Assembly (NCBI GenBank): GCA_006503535.1
Contig: QYRS01000004.1
Span: 806,001-870,000 of the forward strand
Direction of reading: 5' to 3'
DNA: 64,000 nt
DNA from: Arthrinium phaeospermum
Lineage: Eukaryota > Ascomycota > Sordariomycetes > Amphisphaeriales > Apiosporaceae
Made by a program: the position numbers and the translations under genes. Below the pieces are notes generated by a model. The model had not been told where the DNA came from. It saw nothing but the letters and a program-made list of their open reading frames with translations, and did no database searches. This document shows, one piece after another, positions 21,401 through 33,091 of this stretch (positions within the stretch are counted from its first letter, which is position 1; every line of letters begins with the position of its first letter).

Positions 21401-24400
21401 CCCTTGCTAGCACTTGCACGGCCATGCCGATCAGTTGTGGCTGTACTGTACCCGGGGGCAGCGTTATCGCATTCGAGGGGATAGCCTGCTGCGCCAACGT
21501 AGGGCCGACCGCAACATGGCGCATACTATTACCACCTTACCACCAGCAACTGCCAACTGCATCCCAGCGGGCCAATAAGATGCTATCAGGGCGCCCCGGG
21601 TTTATCAAGAGAACCTGCACCAAATCGGAAGATCCGTGGCTAAGATTGGTCGCTGCAGGTAACCCCCCTTCAATGCCCCTTCCATCCCCCATAAAAAGGA
21701 TCCCTGCCTTGATAGTCTCTCGACTGGTTCAGTTTTATTGACGATTTACATATCCATTGGACGGGATCTCCTCATGTTTCAAACCCCGCCTGGCCATCGA
21801 CGGTTTCTTAGTATCAAGCATGGGCTCCAAGCCTGCCCAAGCCTCCAACGCTGCTTGTCGTTGCCGTGCATACTCGTCACCGCAGCCTGCATAAGCCATT
21901 TTGCAGCCAGCCTGCTGTGCGAGCTGTCACGTATCACCTTGATTGTGCGATTGGCCGGCAGGTGTACCAGGCAGAAGCAAGAGCCTTTCTGCCTCGAGCT
22001 TACACCCATGGGGGGCGGGCAGAAGTAGACAATAGGTGTGCGGACGGACAGCCCGCCAGTATCTGCTCCGAAATTACATGTCGGTCTGACACTGGAGCTT
22101 GGCTCCAGCCCTCATGTCGTTCAATGTCCGTCGGTCGTACTCCTTGTGGGTGACGGTGGGATTCGGTGGGATTTGGCATTGATTTTCCACACGCGAGAGC
22201 CGGCCCCAGTTCCGACAGGAAGCATACATAGCATGTGCAAAAAAACAGCCCCCAACACACTGCGCTGCTTCACAACACCCCTACCATGGCGACCCGGAGC
22301 ACGAAGATCATTTGACAACGGCCGGCCCGACACGACGGGTAATGACAGCAATAAGCACGATCCGTGTTACGCAAGCCGGTTCCCAACATGGCCAGTCCCC
22401 AGCACCAGCAGCCAACAGTCGCAGTCAGTGATGCAAGTCACTCCCGCTGACCAGATTGTAACACCTCCCTGAACTGGACACGAGCATAAGCCCGCCAGAT
22501 GTCATTCCCTCACACCTGAACCCAAAGCTACTGAAGGATACTGAAGCTACCGTATGCAGTATGACAGAGGGCTGCGCACCGAGGACAGCGGTTTTTTGAC
22601 CTGTCATGTTGACCAAAACACGCGCCCAACGAAGAACGAGGAAACATCGCATCGGAATGGCCTCAATATCGCCTCACCACCGCCATTACAGAAACGCCCG
22701 GAGGGTTTCTGATTCGCCCGCCAGAGAACGAACGGCCTGCAGCAAACACGCCAAGCACTCAATGACGACGCCCACTACCGACGCAGCTCATGCGACGCGA
22801 TGCCGGGCAAACAACAGCAGACTGGCAGTGTCTATTAGCCGCCAATAGTGTAGATACTTCCAAGCGCACATCCAAGTAAGTGACCAATAGGACCCTCCCG
22901 CTCGAGGAGTCCCTTGGCCCATTGGTTTGAATAAGGTTGCACTCGCTTCCGGGCCGTGGAAAATCATGGACCTCGGCCGCATCCATACTTCATTTCGGCT
23001 GCTCTAGAAAGGCCAAATCCATGCGAAATTTGTGGGCAAGCAGACCCCGAGTAACGTGGAAGGGATGCGATGCGCGCGCGGAGTGTCTCTGGGCTATCGC
23101 GCCCTCCCTGTCGGCGGAGAGAAGCCGCTCGTCCCCGGTGGTGCAATGGAACCCCAGGGGGTGGAACAGGTTACAGACGAGATGCAGTCGATGATCAGCG
23201 GTCTTGCATTGGTCGGGTTTGGCCACCTGCCACCATTAATAGCACCCATGCTTCCTTTTCCTCTTTTTGTTCTCCCCCTTCACCACACACACCTTCTCCT
23301 CCTTATGCCCGCACCCCCTGGACGCCTTTGCAGATCAGTGCTGCAATGGTCTCTAGTCCGTGTATGTGCCGTCGGCACGTCGAACCAAGCCAGCTGAAAG
23401 CACACATATATCCCACATATAAAACAATATTCCCCGTATCAGCGCAAGATAGGTATCTGGCAAGGCAAATACGGCCGCTGGTCACAGAATGCACGGGCAG
23501 GCCGCAGGGCAGGATTTCGCGGAATGCATTCGCGGAATGGTTGCTGCTGGCTGCCCGCCCCTCCTCCGACAGCCGCGCTTTGCCGCAAGCAAACCCTGAT
23601 GTTGCTCCCGTCCGTCCTCCCTTGCCTTTTTTTCTCGCCTGCTGTGCCACCCTCCCTTCCGTGGCACACACGCACGCACACCCCAGTCAGTCCCTTTGTC
23701 TCCCCTTCTCGCCTCACCTGCCTTGGCACCTTCTTTTCGGTCAGGGCGAGACAGGGAAAAGGGTTTGTGATATGTTGTTGACAGGTCTGTACGGTGCTAC
23801 CGAACGACGTTGGCGACGATACGTCAACGATGTCAAACCCCGTGTGTGATGTAATACTTGCCGTATTTAGATAGCTGCTAGCTAGCTAGCGTAGAGGCCT
23901 GCTCGGTTTCGTCTTACCTCGGCGGCGGCGGCGGTGATGCTATCGTCGGGCCTTGGCGGGTTTACTTGTACTTACTGGGGGACGTAACGGTTTCCAGCTA
24001 ACTGGTCACTGGCCGCTGTACCACACCACATGCAGCAAGTTTGACTCACCGAAGGCACGGATGGTGCTGCTGTAAGATATGTACTTCATTCTCGCGCTGC
24101 CCGTCGCCGGCTGGCTAGCTAGCTGGCTTGGGTCTATGTGCCGTATCTCTTCGTGTTCATTGGGCTTCGAGAAGTTTACTCGCATACGAAAGAAAGCATT
24201 TCTTTCTCTCTTCTTTGATCCCATTTCTTATCTCACATCGAGAGAGGGGAATATGATCAAGCTACATTCCCTAGTGGCGTACATGTACCGGGAAGAGAAT
24301 CCCCGGAAAAAGAAAATAGGTGCTAACTGCTCCGCCGGTAAGCATGTGATTACAGTCCCCGTTTGCCCATCTTCTAGTCCTTTACCTGTAAGTCACGAGA

Positions 24401-25839
24401 GAATGGGGACAAAAGACACCCTTTGTCTCATGGCTTTGCCTCTCAGCTCTCCCCCGCTGCCGTTGGGATACGATGCGGCGTATACCTTTCTTCGCCTGGG
24501 AACGGGCTCGCGGGAGGCGCAATACGGCCCGCTCCATGGGGACAGGCCTTGCTCAAAGGCATTGATACGCTCATATCCCCTCCCCTTTGTCTCGCCTGCC
24601 TTCCGCTAGCAGGGACTATGGTCGAGTAGGTGGGTAGGGTAGTAGGCCTGTTGGTAGCTTGTCAGGTAGTTACGCGTGCTGAGACTTCGTCTGGTCCGAG
24701 GCTAGCTGGAGAGCTCGCCCCCTGGACCGGTGAGAAAGGGGAGTGGGGGTATTCTCTCGCCTTTCATGCTCTGATGGAGGGGAGATGGTGGTGGTGGTGG
24801 TGGGTGTCCTCGCCTAGGGAATGAGCCTACTGGTGCCAAGGAGGTTCCAGCTCGGGGCGATAACCTGATGGTATCTCGGCCCTTCTCTTAGGTAGTAGGA
24901 CCTGGCTCCATGGCAAGCGTAATTGGGTAGAAGTCGTTGCTGAATCCTTATGACAGACATAACCCTACGATAGACGTCTCCGAGAGAGAAAGCGCATGCG
25001 ACAATAATACGGTCGCGCACCACATGGGCTGGACTCTGCGATAGTCCCCAACACGAAGTAGCTCGATACCTCGGTAGATCTGTACCTTCCTCTTCCTGCC
25101 CGCGGTCGCTATCATTCGATGCATGTCTTCAATAGCGCACCTGCAGTCAGTCCGAGTATCCGGGGGCTAGGTAGAAGAAGGCAGGGCAGGGTATGTTGAT
25201 GTACCTGCCAACGCTAACTACTTATGAAGCTGATAATTGATATCTCAACGCAAGGAATCTGATACCCGAGTCCCGTATTCTATCGTGCGATAATACAACA
25301 CCGTAGGGGTGTTACAAGGGGTTGAGGGTATCGCTCCAGGGTGGAATCTGTATCTGGTGTGGCCTTCAGGAGGAAGCCGTCCCAGCAACATTACCCCGAA
25401 AAGTTGATCCCACAACAGAACAAAGCATAGTAGCACCCAACATGTCCCTGGGATCGGTCTACGTGACATGGAGGAGGCATTTCTGCATTGTTTTTGACTG
25501 GCTTACAGCCTATGTTGACTGCCAAGAGCGACAAGGACGCCCCCTGAATTGTGAGGGAGGAGGATAGGCATGACACTGGAGCTGCCCTCTTCTCTTAGGT
25601 TGAGCTTAAAGAGTCTCCAACCTTTTTAAGTAGCCATTCGTCGTCAATATCGATGCGAAAGGCCCAGAGGCCGATGATGACACCGTATGGATCGTCTCTT
25701 TGACGCCACGAAGCGGTCGACCAGGAGGTATCTAATCCAACCGTAACATAGGTATCGCAACACATTGGCTTCAGCAACAACTGATTACCCGTCGCAAGTA
25801 GAATACATACCACTTCCATACTCCACCCCTTGACGTTGA

Positions 25840-27357
25840 CTACTCCCGCAGCAAATCCTGCAAAACCCCATCCTCCCCATACCTCTCCAACGCCCCATCC
25901 CGCCAATCATCCCACCCCAAATCCCCCTCCCCCTCCCCCGAATCGAACGCCAACCTTAGCCCCCGGAACAAAGCCCGCGCGTCCCTGGCGCCGCTGTTGA
26001 GGTGGTCCACCGCGAAGGCCAGCCGCTGGACCCGCCGCCCGTCGAGCACGCAGCGCGTGAGGTCGGGCCGGTCGCGCGCGTCGTACAGGCGCGCCAGCCG
26101 GACCTCGTCGGCGGCCAGGTCCGCGGCGCCGGCGTGGAAGGCGGCGACGGGCCAGGTGAAGGAGGGCGAGGCGAAGGCTTCTTCCTTGGGGGCGGTGCGG
26201 GCGCCTTCCCAGTCGATTAGGGCGACGATGTCGTAGGCGTCGTTGATGAGGAGGTGGTCGCCTTTGTCGTCGGGGTGTTTTAGATAGAAGAAGGGGGTGT
26301 CGGTGTTGTTGTTGTTGTCGTCATCATCATCGGTGTTGGTGCCATCATCGTCGTGTGGCTCGTCCCAGTACCGGTCGCTGAGGTCGGCCCAGAAGCGGTG
26401 CATGAGGTAGCTGTCGACCGGGTCCAGGGCACCGATTTCGCCGGCTGCTATCATGGAGAGGATGGACTCGTTGATTGCGCGGGCCCCCTGGCAGGCGGAC
26501 ATGAAGGGTCCTGGCGGCTTTCCCGTTTTTCGACCGAACAGGGCGGGTGTCGCCAACGCCCCCAATTGGACACTGTGACGATCACTGTTGTGACTGGACT
26601 CCAACACCAACGACCCCATGGACGTAAACGGATGCCTCTCCAGTTCCAGGTAGATATCGACCAATTGCCCCAGAACCTTGTCCCGCTGTTCGCGGGTGGC
26701 GGTCTCCCACTTTAGTACCTTCCCCTCCATCTTCTGCATCAGGATGTAGCCCAATCCAATCTCGTTCTCGGGATCCGCCTCACAGGCCCAGTCGTAGACC
26801 TTGGGCGAAGGCACGCCGGGGCAGCGCTCTTGGAGAAACAGCATGGTGGCCACCTCGCTCCGCAGGATGTAGTCGCGCACCGGCGGCGGCGGCGACGTCA
26901 CCTGCTCGGGCCGGAAGCGGGCGATCCACTGGACGCCGTCCTCGAACTCGAGGACGGCGTGGCAGTTTTGGCCGCCCATCATGGCGGCCAGCGCTTTCGG
27001 GGACAGGTCCGCTGTACAGGGGGTGCCGTTCCGCAAGAGCGATGCCCGCTCCAGTAACTTCGGCCCGTTGATGCACTTGGAAAGGTGCAGGAGGCGGTTG
27101 GCTTCGGCGTTCACGTACTGGGCGGTGTAGTCGTCCCAATTGAGCTAGTAATCACATCGTAAGCCGATGAACTGTTTGGGCTGATGAGGATATTATCGTT
27201 GGTAGGGTGTAGAGTCGTTTACCTCGGGGTCTGGGCAATCATGCCACTCCGCCTTGAGATGGTGCCGGCAGAGGTGCCTGTCGCAGAGAAGGCAGTCTCC
27301 ATGACCCTGGAGTGCAGGCCTGCGGCAACCTTGGAAATCACAGTTCCACAGGGGCAT
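25840..27357 (-). CDS. APH-fold phosphotransferase-like protein with Cys/His-rich N-terminus
   Basis: Two exons, 27357-27223 and 27144-25840, are joined across a 78-nt GT-AG intron (479 aa). Exon 1 encodes a compact Cys/His cluster (CDFQGC...CLLCDRHLCRHH...HDC), probably zinc-binding. Exon 2 is an aminoglycoside phosphotransferase (PF01636) domain: an ATP-pocket segment (VQWIARFR), then the catalytic loop KGD-x4-N (Asp341, Asn346) and the metal Asp of IDWEGA (Asp356). The first His of the usual HGD is Lys here, as in many fungal members. An Asp/Asn-rich insertion (about 308-326) precedes the catalytic loop. Fungal members of this large family are not known resistance enzymes; the substrate is unknown. 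Confidence 0.85.
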
Positions 27358-28768
27358 CGTGCCTCGAGCGTTCACAATACTCTAGATGACCATACCTGAT
27401 AGTATATGTGGCATAGCCCCAATACTACTGTATATATAGACTTAGTTTATCGGATCTATCAGATCTGATGCGGGGAAGGAATACCAGGTCACTTGCTTGC
27501 TTGGACTCCTGCACGTCCCCGGGAAGCGATGCAAGGGGGCTGATGACGATCGCCCATATGTTGAGTTGTGCGTTATCTGTCTGTCGTTTACATACCCGCC
27601 GTGTCCTATTTCTAGTCGCCGTTCCATGGCTCAAGGTGCTGACTCTGCTATGCATGCGAACGTTCACCAGCCTCTCTGCCCAAAGCACCATAAATCCCAT
27701 GGCACTTTTCTCTGTCCGCCGGCGGCCGGTGGCTGGACAAAACGCCACCGAATCGCTTAGACGCCCGCTAACAGCTCGTGCCACACACGCTGCACTTGTA
27801 GTCTGCGAGCGTTTGGACGGAAACGCTGGTCATCGGATGTGTCTTCGTCCGTTCCCGTTCTCCAATGTGTTTGCTGACCTTGACGTATGCGCCACTCCAG
27901 ACCGAATATTGCAACCTCGGCCTGTTCAATCGGGAAGCTACGGGTGCATCGTAGTTATGGGCCCTGTACGACACATAGGTCCAGCTGTTTGCGTGTAGAC
28001 GGCAGGGGAGCGGAACAACAGCGCCTCCCCGGGGACGTGGAACGGGCATGACGATGCAGCACGGCTGGAGTGGGAGCGCTGAGTATCTTCGAATATTTGC
28101 TTTGATCGGACGGGGGGCTCGCGCTGATCATGTAGTCGTCACAGCGGAAGGTGCTTCGGTTTGGCACAGCAATGGACAGCTGGCTGGTCGGAAACGTACA
28201 GGGAGAAAGGATCATCCAGCGAGCCGGATCCATCCGCTAAAGCGCGTGGCAAGCAAACAGCAAACAGCAGGCATATCGTTTCGCAACTCCCCCGGAGGCA
28301 GTAACAGCGGCGATCGATGCGATGCTTCATGTGCCGAGTTCGGCCATGGCCGACACGCTGGATATGGAGGGCATCGCGCAAGACCAAACTAGCCGCCTGA
28401 AGCACAAGAGGTTGGTGGTAGGCAAAGGATTGACAAATCTCAGGAACCGTCAAAACATCGGAAGCATGGCAAACGGACGAAGCAAACTTAGTGCGGCACA
28501 GCAGCGCGGTAAGACCAATCACGCAGACAGGGGGCGCAACAAAGTGTTGGCTAGACTTTTGGCTTTAGGCTATCAGATTGAAAGGAACCACGCCGCCTCG
28601 GCGCACATACGCCATAGATACCTGGATACCCAACAGAGAATCGAACCCATAGCGACATAGGTCATTGCAATCTACCGATACATTCCCGTTTCCATTTGAC
28701 TAAGTCCTCTCCCGTCCCAAGAACAAGCTTACACGCCCCGCCTCTCTCATCCAATACCTGCCCCTGAT
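27358..28768. other. Intergenic, 1.41 kb
   Basis: It lies between the APH-like start (-) and the alpha-dioxygenase stop (-). Several short frames exist, none protein-like. No tRNA fold could be built around the TTCGA-containing segment near 28633. Confidence 0.5.
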
Positions 28769-30923
28769 TTACTTAGCCGGCGGCGCATTCGTCTCCTTCC
28801 CCGTATACCTCTTCGACTCCTCCATCTGCGCCCAAGGCGCAAACGCATTCTTGCTTTTTGCTAGGGTCGGCCCCAGCTCGGGAAAGTGCCGCACCAGCAC
28901 GTCCTTCATGGTCGTGTGCTGCACCCAGCGGAAGCCCTCGGGCGTGTACGTCTCGGCGTTCCACTGCCCCGCGATGAAGCGGTCGCTCTTGAGCCGCCGC
29001 GACGCCATCAGGATAAACACGCGGAACGCCGTCTCGCTGAACCCGAAGCCGGGGATCACGGGCTCGCTGTGCGAGCCGACCAGGGCGTCGACTTTCGTGA
29101 CGTCGCCGCCGTAGGCCTCGGACAGCTCTTTCGCGAGGGTCGGGTTTTGCTTGCCGGTGATTTCTTCGAAGGTGGTCGGCACGCTCAGGCGCAGCAGGCG
29201 GCGGAACTCGCAGTAGCGCGGCACGCCGCGCTCGCGGTCGCGCAGCAGGTCGACGGTGCCCATGTCGCGGTGGATGCCGTCCGGGTCGGTGAAGTCGCGC
29301 AGGAAGTCCGGGTAGTTGTTGTTGGTGATGGCGCCCGGGTAGTTGATGCCGAAGGTGTAGAACAAGTCGCCGAACGACAGGCCGCTGTCAAGGGGCTTCT
29401 GCGCCCCCTTGAAGGTCAGGTCGCCGATCGGGGTCGTGGTCTGGTGCTTGCCCTGCTTGGCGTCGAAGAAGGCGATGTCGTCTGGGATGTGTTAGCGGCT
29501 AATGCCAAAAGCGAGAAGAACGGACACCCAGGTATGTGAGCTAATAGGGACAAGATGATTACTCACCAGGAATGAGAGAATGCATGCGATACACCGAGAC
29601 GAACTCCTCGGTCAGACTGTAAGGGACACCGTCATGGTCGACGCCGGAGCCGGGGATACCAGAGATGATCTCGCTCGTCTTGGAGATGCGGCCGACCAGC
29701 TTGGTGAGGTTCTCACCGACGATGCCCCACCAGTTGGCGTTCATGCCGATCTCCAACGCGGGATGGGCCAGGATGGCCGGCGTCCACTCCACCGTGTGGA
29801 TCTTGGCCATCAAGGCGCAGTTGACAAGCCGGGCCTTGTCGAAGATTTGGTCGCTGTATTCATCGTATTAGTTCAAGCGCTCATGCTAAGTCGTGGTCAT
29901 GAGAAGACAAGCGGGCACGAAGAAGGGGAGAGTAAGTACCTACCCCGTCATGTTGGGGTACGCCTGCCGCAGCATGTCGCACAGCGCATTGTGCTCGAGC
30001 GCGAAGAGCGTGTGCAGCATCTCCATGCCGACCCACCAGTTGTTGTGGAAGCCGGTGAGGGGGTTGCCGTCGGCGTCGCGCGGGATGAAGGCGCCCGTGC
30101 CGTTCTGATTCAACGTGAGCTTGCCGTCGGGCAGTTTGGTGCGCAGCGACTGCGTGATGGCCTCGCTCGACCCGTAGATCTGCGACCCGTCCCACCACGA
30201 CGTGTTGACGTTCTTGTACCCCGGGCACTGGACGTCCGAGGGGTCCAGCGTCGCGTCGGGCTTGGTCTTGGGGAGCTGCATCGTCTTGCCCGACCACTTG
30301 TCGCCCTCGGGCAGCGGGATGTTGAAGTTCTCTTCGTCCTGTCATGTCGTAGGTCAGTTTCGTGGTTCTTTCGGTCGAGAGGATGTCGAGAGACTTGCAT
30401 TTTCGTGATTGAACCAATCGTGGGTCTGGAACTGAATCCAAGCCGCCGCCAACAGATTGAGCGTCGTGGCCGGCTTGAAGCCCCCGGGCTTCCGCACCAT
30501 GAACTTCTCGCTGATGGCGCGGGGGTTGGGCGTCCAGAGCTCCTCCTCGGACGGCCTGGGGCAGCTCTCGCGGGGGAAGTTGCGGCCGAAGCGCATGCCG
30601 GCGCAGCCCATCAGGGGCAGCTCGAGCGAGTTGTACTTGCCGTCCGAGTTGCGCGCGTTCCGGAACCGCTCGTCCTCGAGCGCGTCGCCGTAGCGGCCCT
30701 GGGCCGCCGGGTCGGCGTAGCCGTCGTGCAGGTTGTAGGTGCGCAGCGAGATGCGCAGGAAGGCCAGGTTGAAGGCCCCGAGGAAGCCGGGCAGCTTGTA
30801 CCACGGCACGAACCGGTTGAGGAACTCGAAGGACGAGACGGCCGCCCGCTCGATCAGGGACGGCTGGAACTTCTTCTTGGGCTCGCTCATGGTGGACTTG
30901 CTCTTCGGCGATGATGAGTCCAT
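28769..30923 (-). CDS. Fatty-acid alpha-dioxygenase-like heme enzyme (PIOX/animal heme peroxidase family)
   Basis: There are four exons on the - strand: 30923-30399, 30338-29944, 29853-29567 and 29481-28769 (639 aa). Introns are 60, 90 and 85 nt; the first is GC-AG (donor GCAAGT). ATG at 30923 has a good ACCATGG context. The cyclooxygenase-like fold is shown by the distal heme His in QTHDW (His168), the SWWDGSQIYG block, and YRMH, which carries the catalytic Tyr395 and proximal His398 with the spacing of plant alpha-dioxygenases. FGINYPG near the C-terminal third also matches. Alpha-dioxygenases add O2 at carbon 2 of fatty acids; the product decays to an aldehyde one carbon shorter. Length fits the family. 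No P450 domain is present, so it is not a Ppo-type diol synthase. It is divergent from a heme-thiolate peroxidase 763 bp away. Confidence 0.9.
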
Positions 30924-31686
30924 GGTGATGTCTGTTCAATGAACAACTGACTGTTGGTTCATGTCAATACTTACCTTCCAGCGCAGATCAGGCTACCATA
31001 TAAGCAAGGGCAATGGCTTCGATCACAAGCCAAAAAACCAGTTCCTCGTATGGATGGTCCGCCAAGAATAATGGCTGACGGGGATGATGCATATGATGCA
31101 TCGGAAGCTGACGGCATTGCTGCGGTGCTGCGGTGCTGTGCAACTTATACCCTGTCCGGGGCGATGTGTATGGGTGAGACTTCAGGCAGGCAGGCCGTTT
31201 TGCGCTGAAGAAGGGCGGGATTGATAGGGCTGATCCCCCCCGCCCGTCCAACGCCACACAATCTCCCAGTGGTCAGCTTTGACCGGCATTTCTGGCTGCC
31301 CAATGCCAGGAGGGAGGGGCTCAATTGTCGGAGCCGTTCATGTAGGTCTCGCGGGATGTTATACGGTCGTACAGCGAAAACGCCCCGTGTGTCTCGTCTC
31401 ACGGGCGTAGGCGGACCAGGGTGACTCAGCCATAAGCTGACTGCGCTTCCAAGACTCGTGATCCGACCAACCAACCCGTGTTTCAGCCAGCCAATATTGC
31501 CAGCCGCACTGCTAATGTGATAGGTATGATGTAAGCAGGCTCCCCCACACCCTCTCTCATCGAAGACAGGAAAGGGAAGGGGTCCTGTCCGTCATATACA
31601 TATTACGTGCGGACGAAAGTTTCGCTAGCTTTGCCGACGAAGCCAGCGGAGGTCAACCACCAAAGACGCTACGCACGCAGCCCATC
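30924..31686. promoter_or_regulatory. Shared divergent promoter region, 763 bp
   Basis: It lies between the start codons of the alpha-dioxygenase-like gene (leftward) and the heme-thiolate peroxidase gene (rightward). This arrangement would allow co-regulation. I recognise no specific binding site. Confidence 0.45.
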
Positions 31687-32593
31687 ATGTATTTCACCGT
31701 CTTCAGTGCCATCAAGTCGATCTTCAACTTCGACACCAAGGAGAGAGACATAGAGCGACGGAGGATCGCGAAAGAGGACCATACGTACCATAGATTGGAC
31801 ATCACCCTGCGGGCGCCATGCCCCGGACTGAATGCGCTCGCCAACCAGGGGTACTTGTAAGTCCACCACTACCACAATGCGAGTCTGCTACTGCAGAACG
31901 TTTCGATTGACCTCTCTCTCATCATCAATCCAGACCTCGGGATGGCAAGAACATCACGTTGCCTATGCTTGAGGCAGCCTTGATGGAGGCAGTCCACATG
32001 ACTGGCACCGTCGCACACGCGCTGGCCGAACAAATGAAGCCGGTGCTCCGCGAAGATGGCACCTTTGACCTCAGCGACAGCCGAATGCATAACGTCTTGG
32101 AGCACGACACCTCCCTGACCCGTCTCGACTTCCGCCAAGGCGACAACTTCAGCATGCAACCCAAGAGTAAGCCAAGCCCCCCCCGTGCAGACCAATTGAT
32201 CAGTCGTCCCTCCTATCGCCCATCGATTGCCGATTGCTATGCTAACCTCCCCTCTCTTGCTCTCCCGCCACAGTGCTCGAAGCCATGATCGACGACGCCG
32301 CGGGCGGTCCCGTGACCCTCAAGACCCTGGCGACGACGTACAAGCGGCGCAACCGGGAGCACAAAGCGTCGGGCGGGGAGCCGCTGGGGCTGACCATGAC
32401 GTTCAAGGACCTGCTCATCAAGGTCGGCTACATCAACACGGAGACGACCGGGCATCCGACCCCCGAGCAGGTCCGCCGCTTCTGGACCGACGAGCGCTTC
32501 GAGGACTACCTGCTCGACAACCCGGAGCCGCGGACGCTGCGGGGGCTGGTGTGGAAGGCCGCGGTGCTGTGGTGGCATGTGCACTTTTGGTAG
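31687..32593 (+). CDS. Heme-thiolate peroxidase (chloroperoxidase/peroxygenase family, peroxidase_2)
   Basis: Three exons, 31687-31856, 31934-32166 and 32274-32593, have GT-AG introns of 77 and 107 nt (240 aa). ATG at 31687 is the most likely start, although the frame is open further upstream. The heme-ligand motif PCPGLN supplies Cys45, followed by the family block LANQGYLPRDGK. EHD at 113-115 followed by S-x2-R matches the acid-base and metal-site region of chloroperoxidase and short unspecific peroxygenases. These use H2O2 to halogenate or hydroxylate organic substrates, including fatty acids. Unlike the classic secreted enzymes it lacks a signal peptide, so an intracellular role is likely. 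The gene faces away from the alpha-dioxygenase-like gene. Confidence 0.9.
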
Positions 32594-33091
32594 TTTCACT
32601 TGATCTGGGGGTTGATCGGAGTTGGGGTTGGAGTGGGAGGTGGGTAGGGCCCCTATCGTGGGTTGGGTTCACATCATACGATCGGATCTCTAGCGGGGAA
32701 AATTGGTAAATTGATACCTCCTTGTCATATTAGGGACTGGACGTAATGTAACTGATAAACACTGTATCAAGATTCGGGAGACATGAATTCAATGACACTT
32801 TTCGGGATTGATGAATCTGGCATATTTGCACAACACACACTTCGGCGGTTAGCCAGTTTCTCCCGCCCTGCTTTCACCACCCAAGCTGGCTCATCTTGAT
32901 ATCCTTAGGACCAGTGGAATGACAAAATCATATATGCATACATACGTCAGCTCTTCACATCTAAAACTTATGGAATACTTTCCAAGACTTCGGTACGAAA
33001 GAGCTTCTCGAGATGCCATGGGTAAACATGATTTACAAATACGCAACTTTCTAAGTAGGTCTCCTTTACAGCCAGCAAACCGGAAAAAGCT
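32594..33091. other. Convergent intergenic region, 498 bp
   Basis: It lies between the stop codons of the heme-thiolate peroxidase (+) and the A-T-R enzyme (-). It is AT-richer than its neighbours; nothing else is recognised. Confidence 0.5.

Larger units (their letters stand above)
16075..25839. other. 9.8-kb region with no recognisable gene
   Basis: This is bounded by the otubain start and the 3' end of the APH-like gene, both on the - strand. It therefore lies upstream of otubain. All open frames are short or of low complexity. The longest is 259 codons at 23070-23849 (+), but its product is Pro/Ser/Arg-rich with no domain. The DNA is not AT-rich and shows no long repeats or transposase remnants, so it does not look like a RIP-decayed transposon. 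It contains a CT tract, small tandem repeats and many AGGTAGGTA-like words. A large regulatory or leader region, noncoding RNAs or unrecognised orphan genes are all possible. Confidence 0.5.

Noticed and set aside
23070..23849. 259-codon + strand open frame in the gene-free region
   Set aside because: It starts with ATG, but the product is Pro/Ser/Arg-rich low complexity with scattered His and Cys and no fold or motif. Kept as a note within the region entry only.
16075..25839. RIP-mutated transposon graveyard
   Set aside because: The region is not strongly AT-rich, has no TpA excess visible by eye, and shows no long repeats or transposase or reverse-transcriptase remnants.
28625..28700. Possible tRNA (- strand) around a GGTTCGATT segment
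   Set aside because: The flanking bases do not form a T-stem, and no acceptor or anticodon arm can be paired.
29580..30914. 444-codon + strand open frame
   Set aside because: It is antisense to the alpha-dioxygenase-like gene and crosses three introns of that gene; no domain is present.
28769..30923. Ppo-type linoleate diol synthase
   Set aside because: There is no C-terminal P450 domain, the protein is only 639 aa, and the YRMH spacing fits alpha-dioxygenases.
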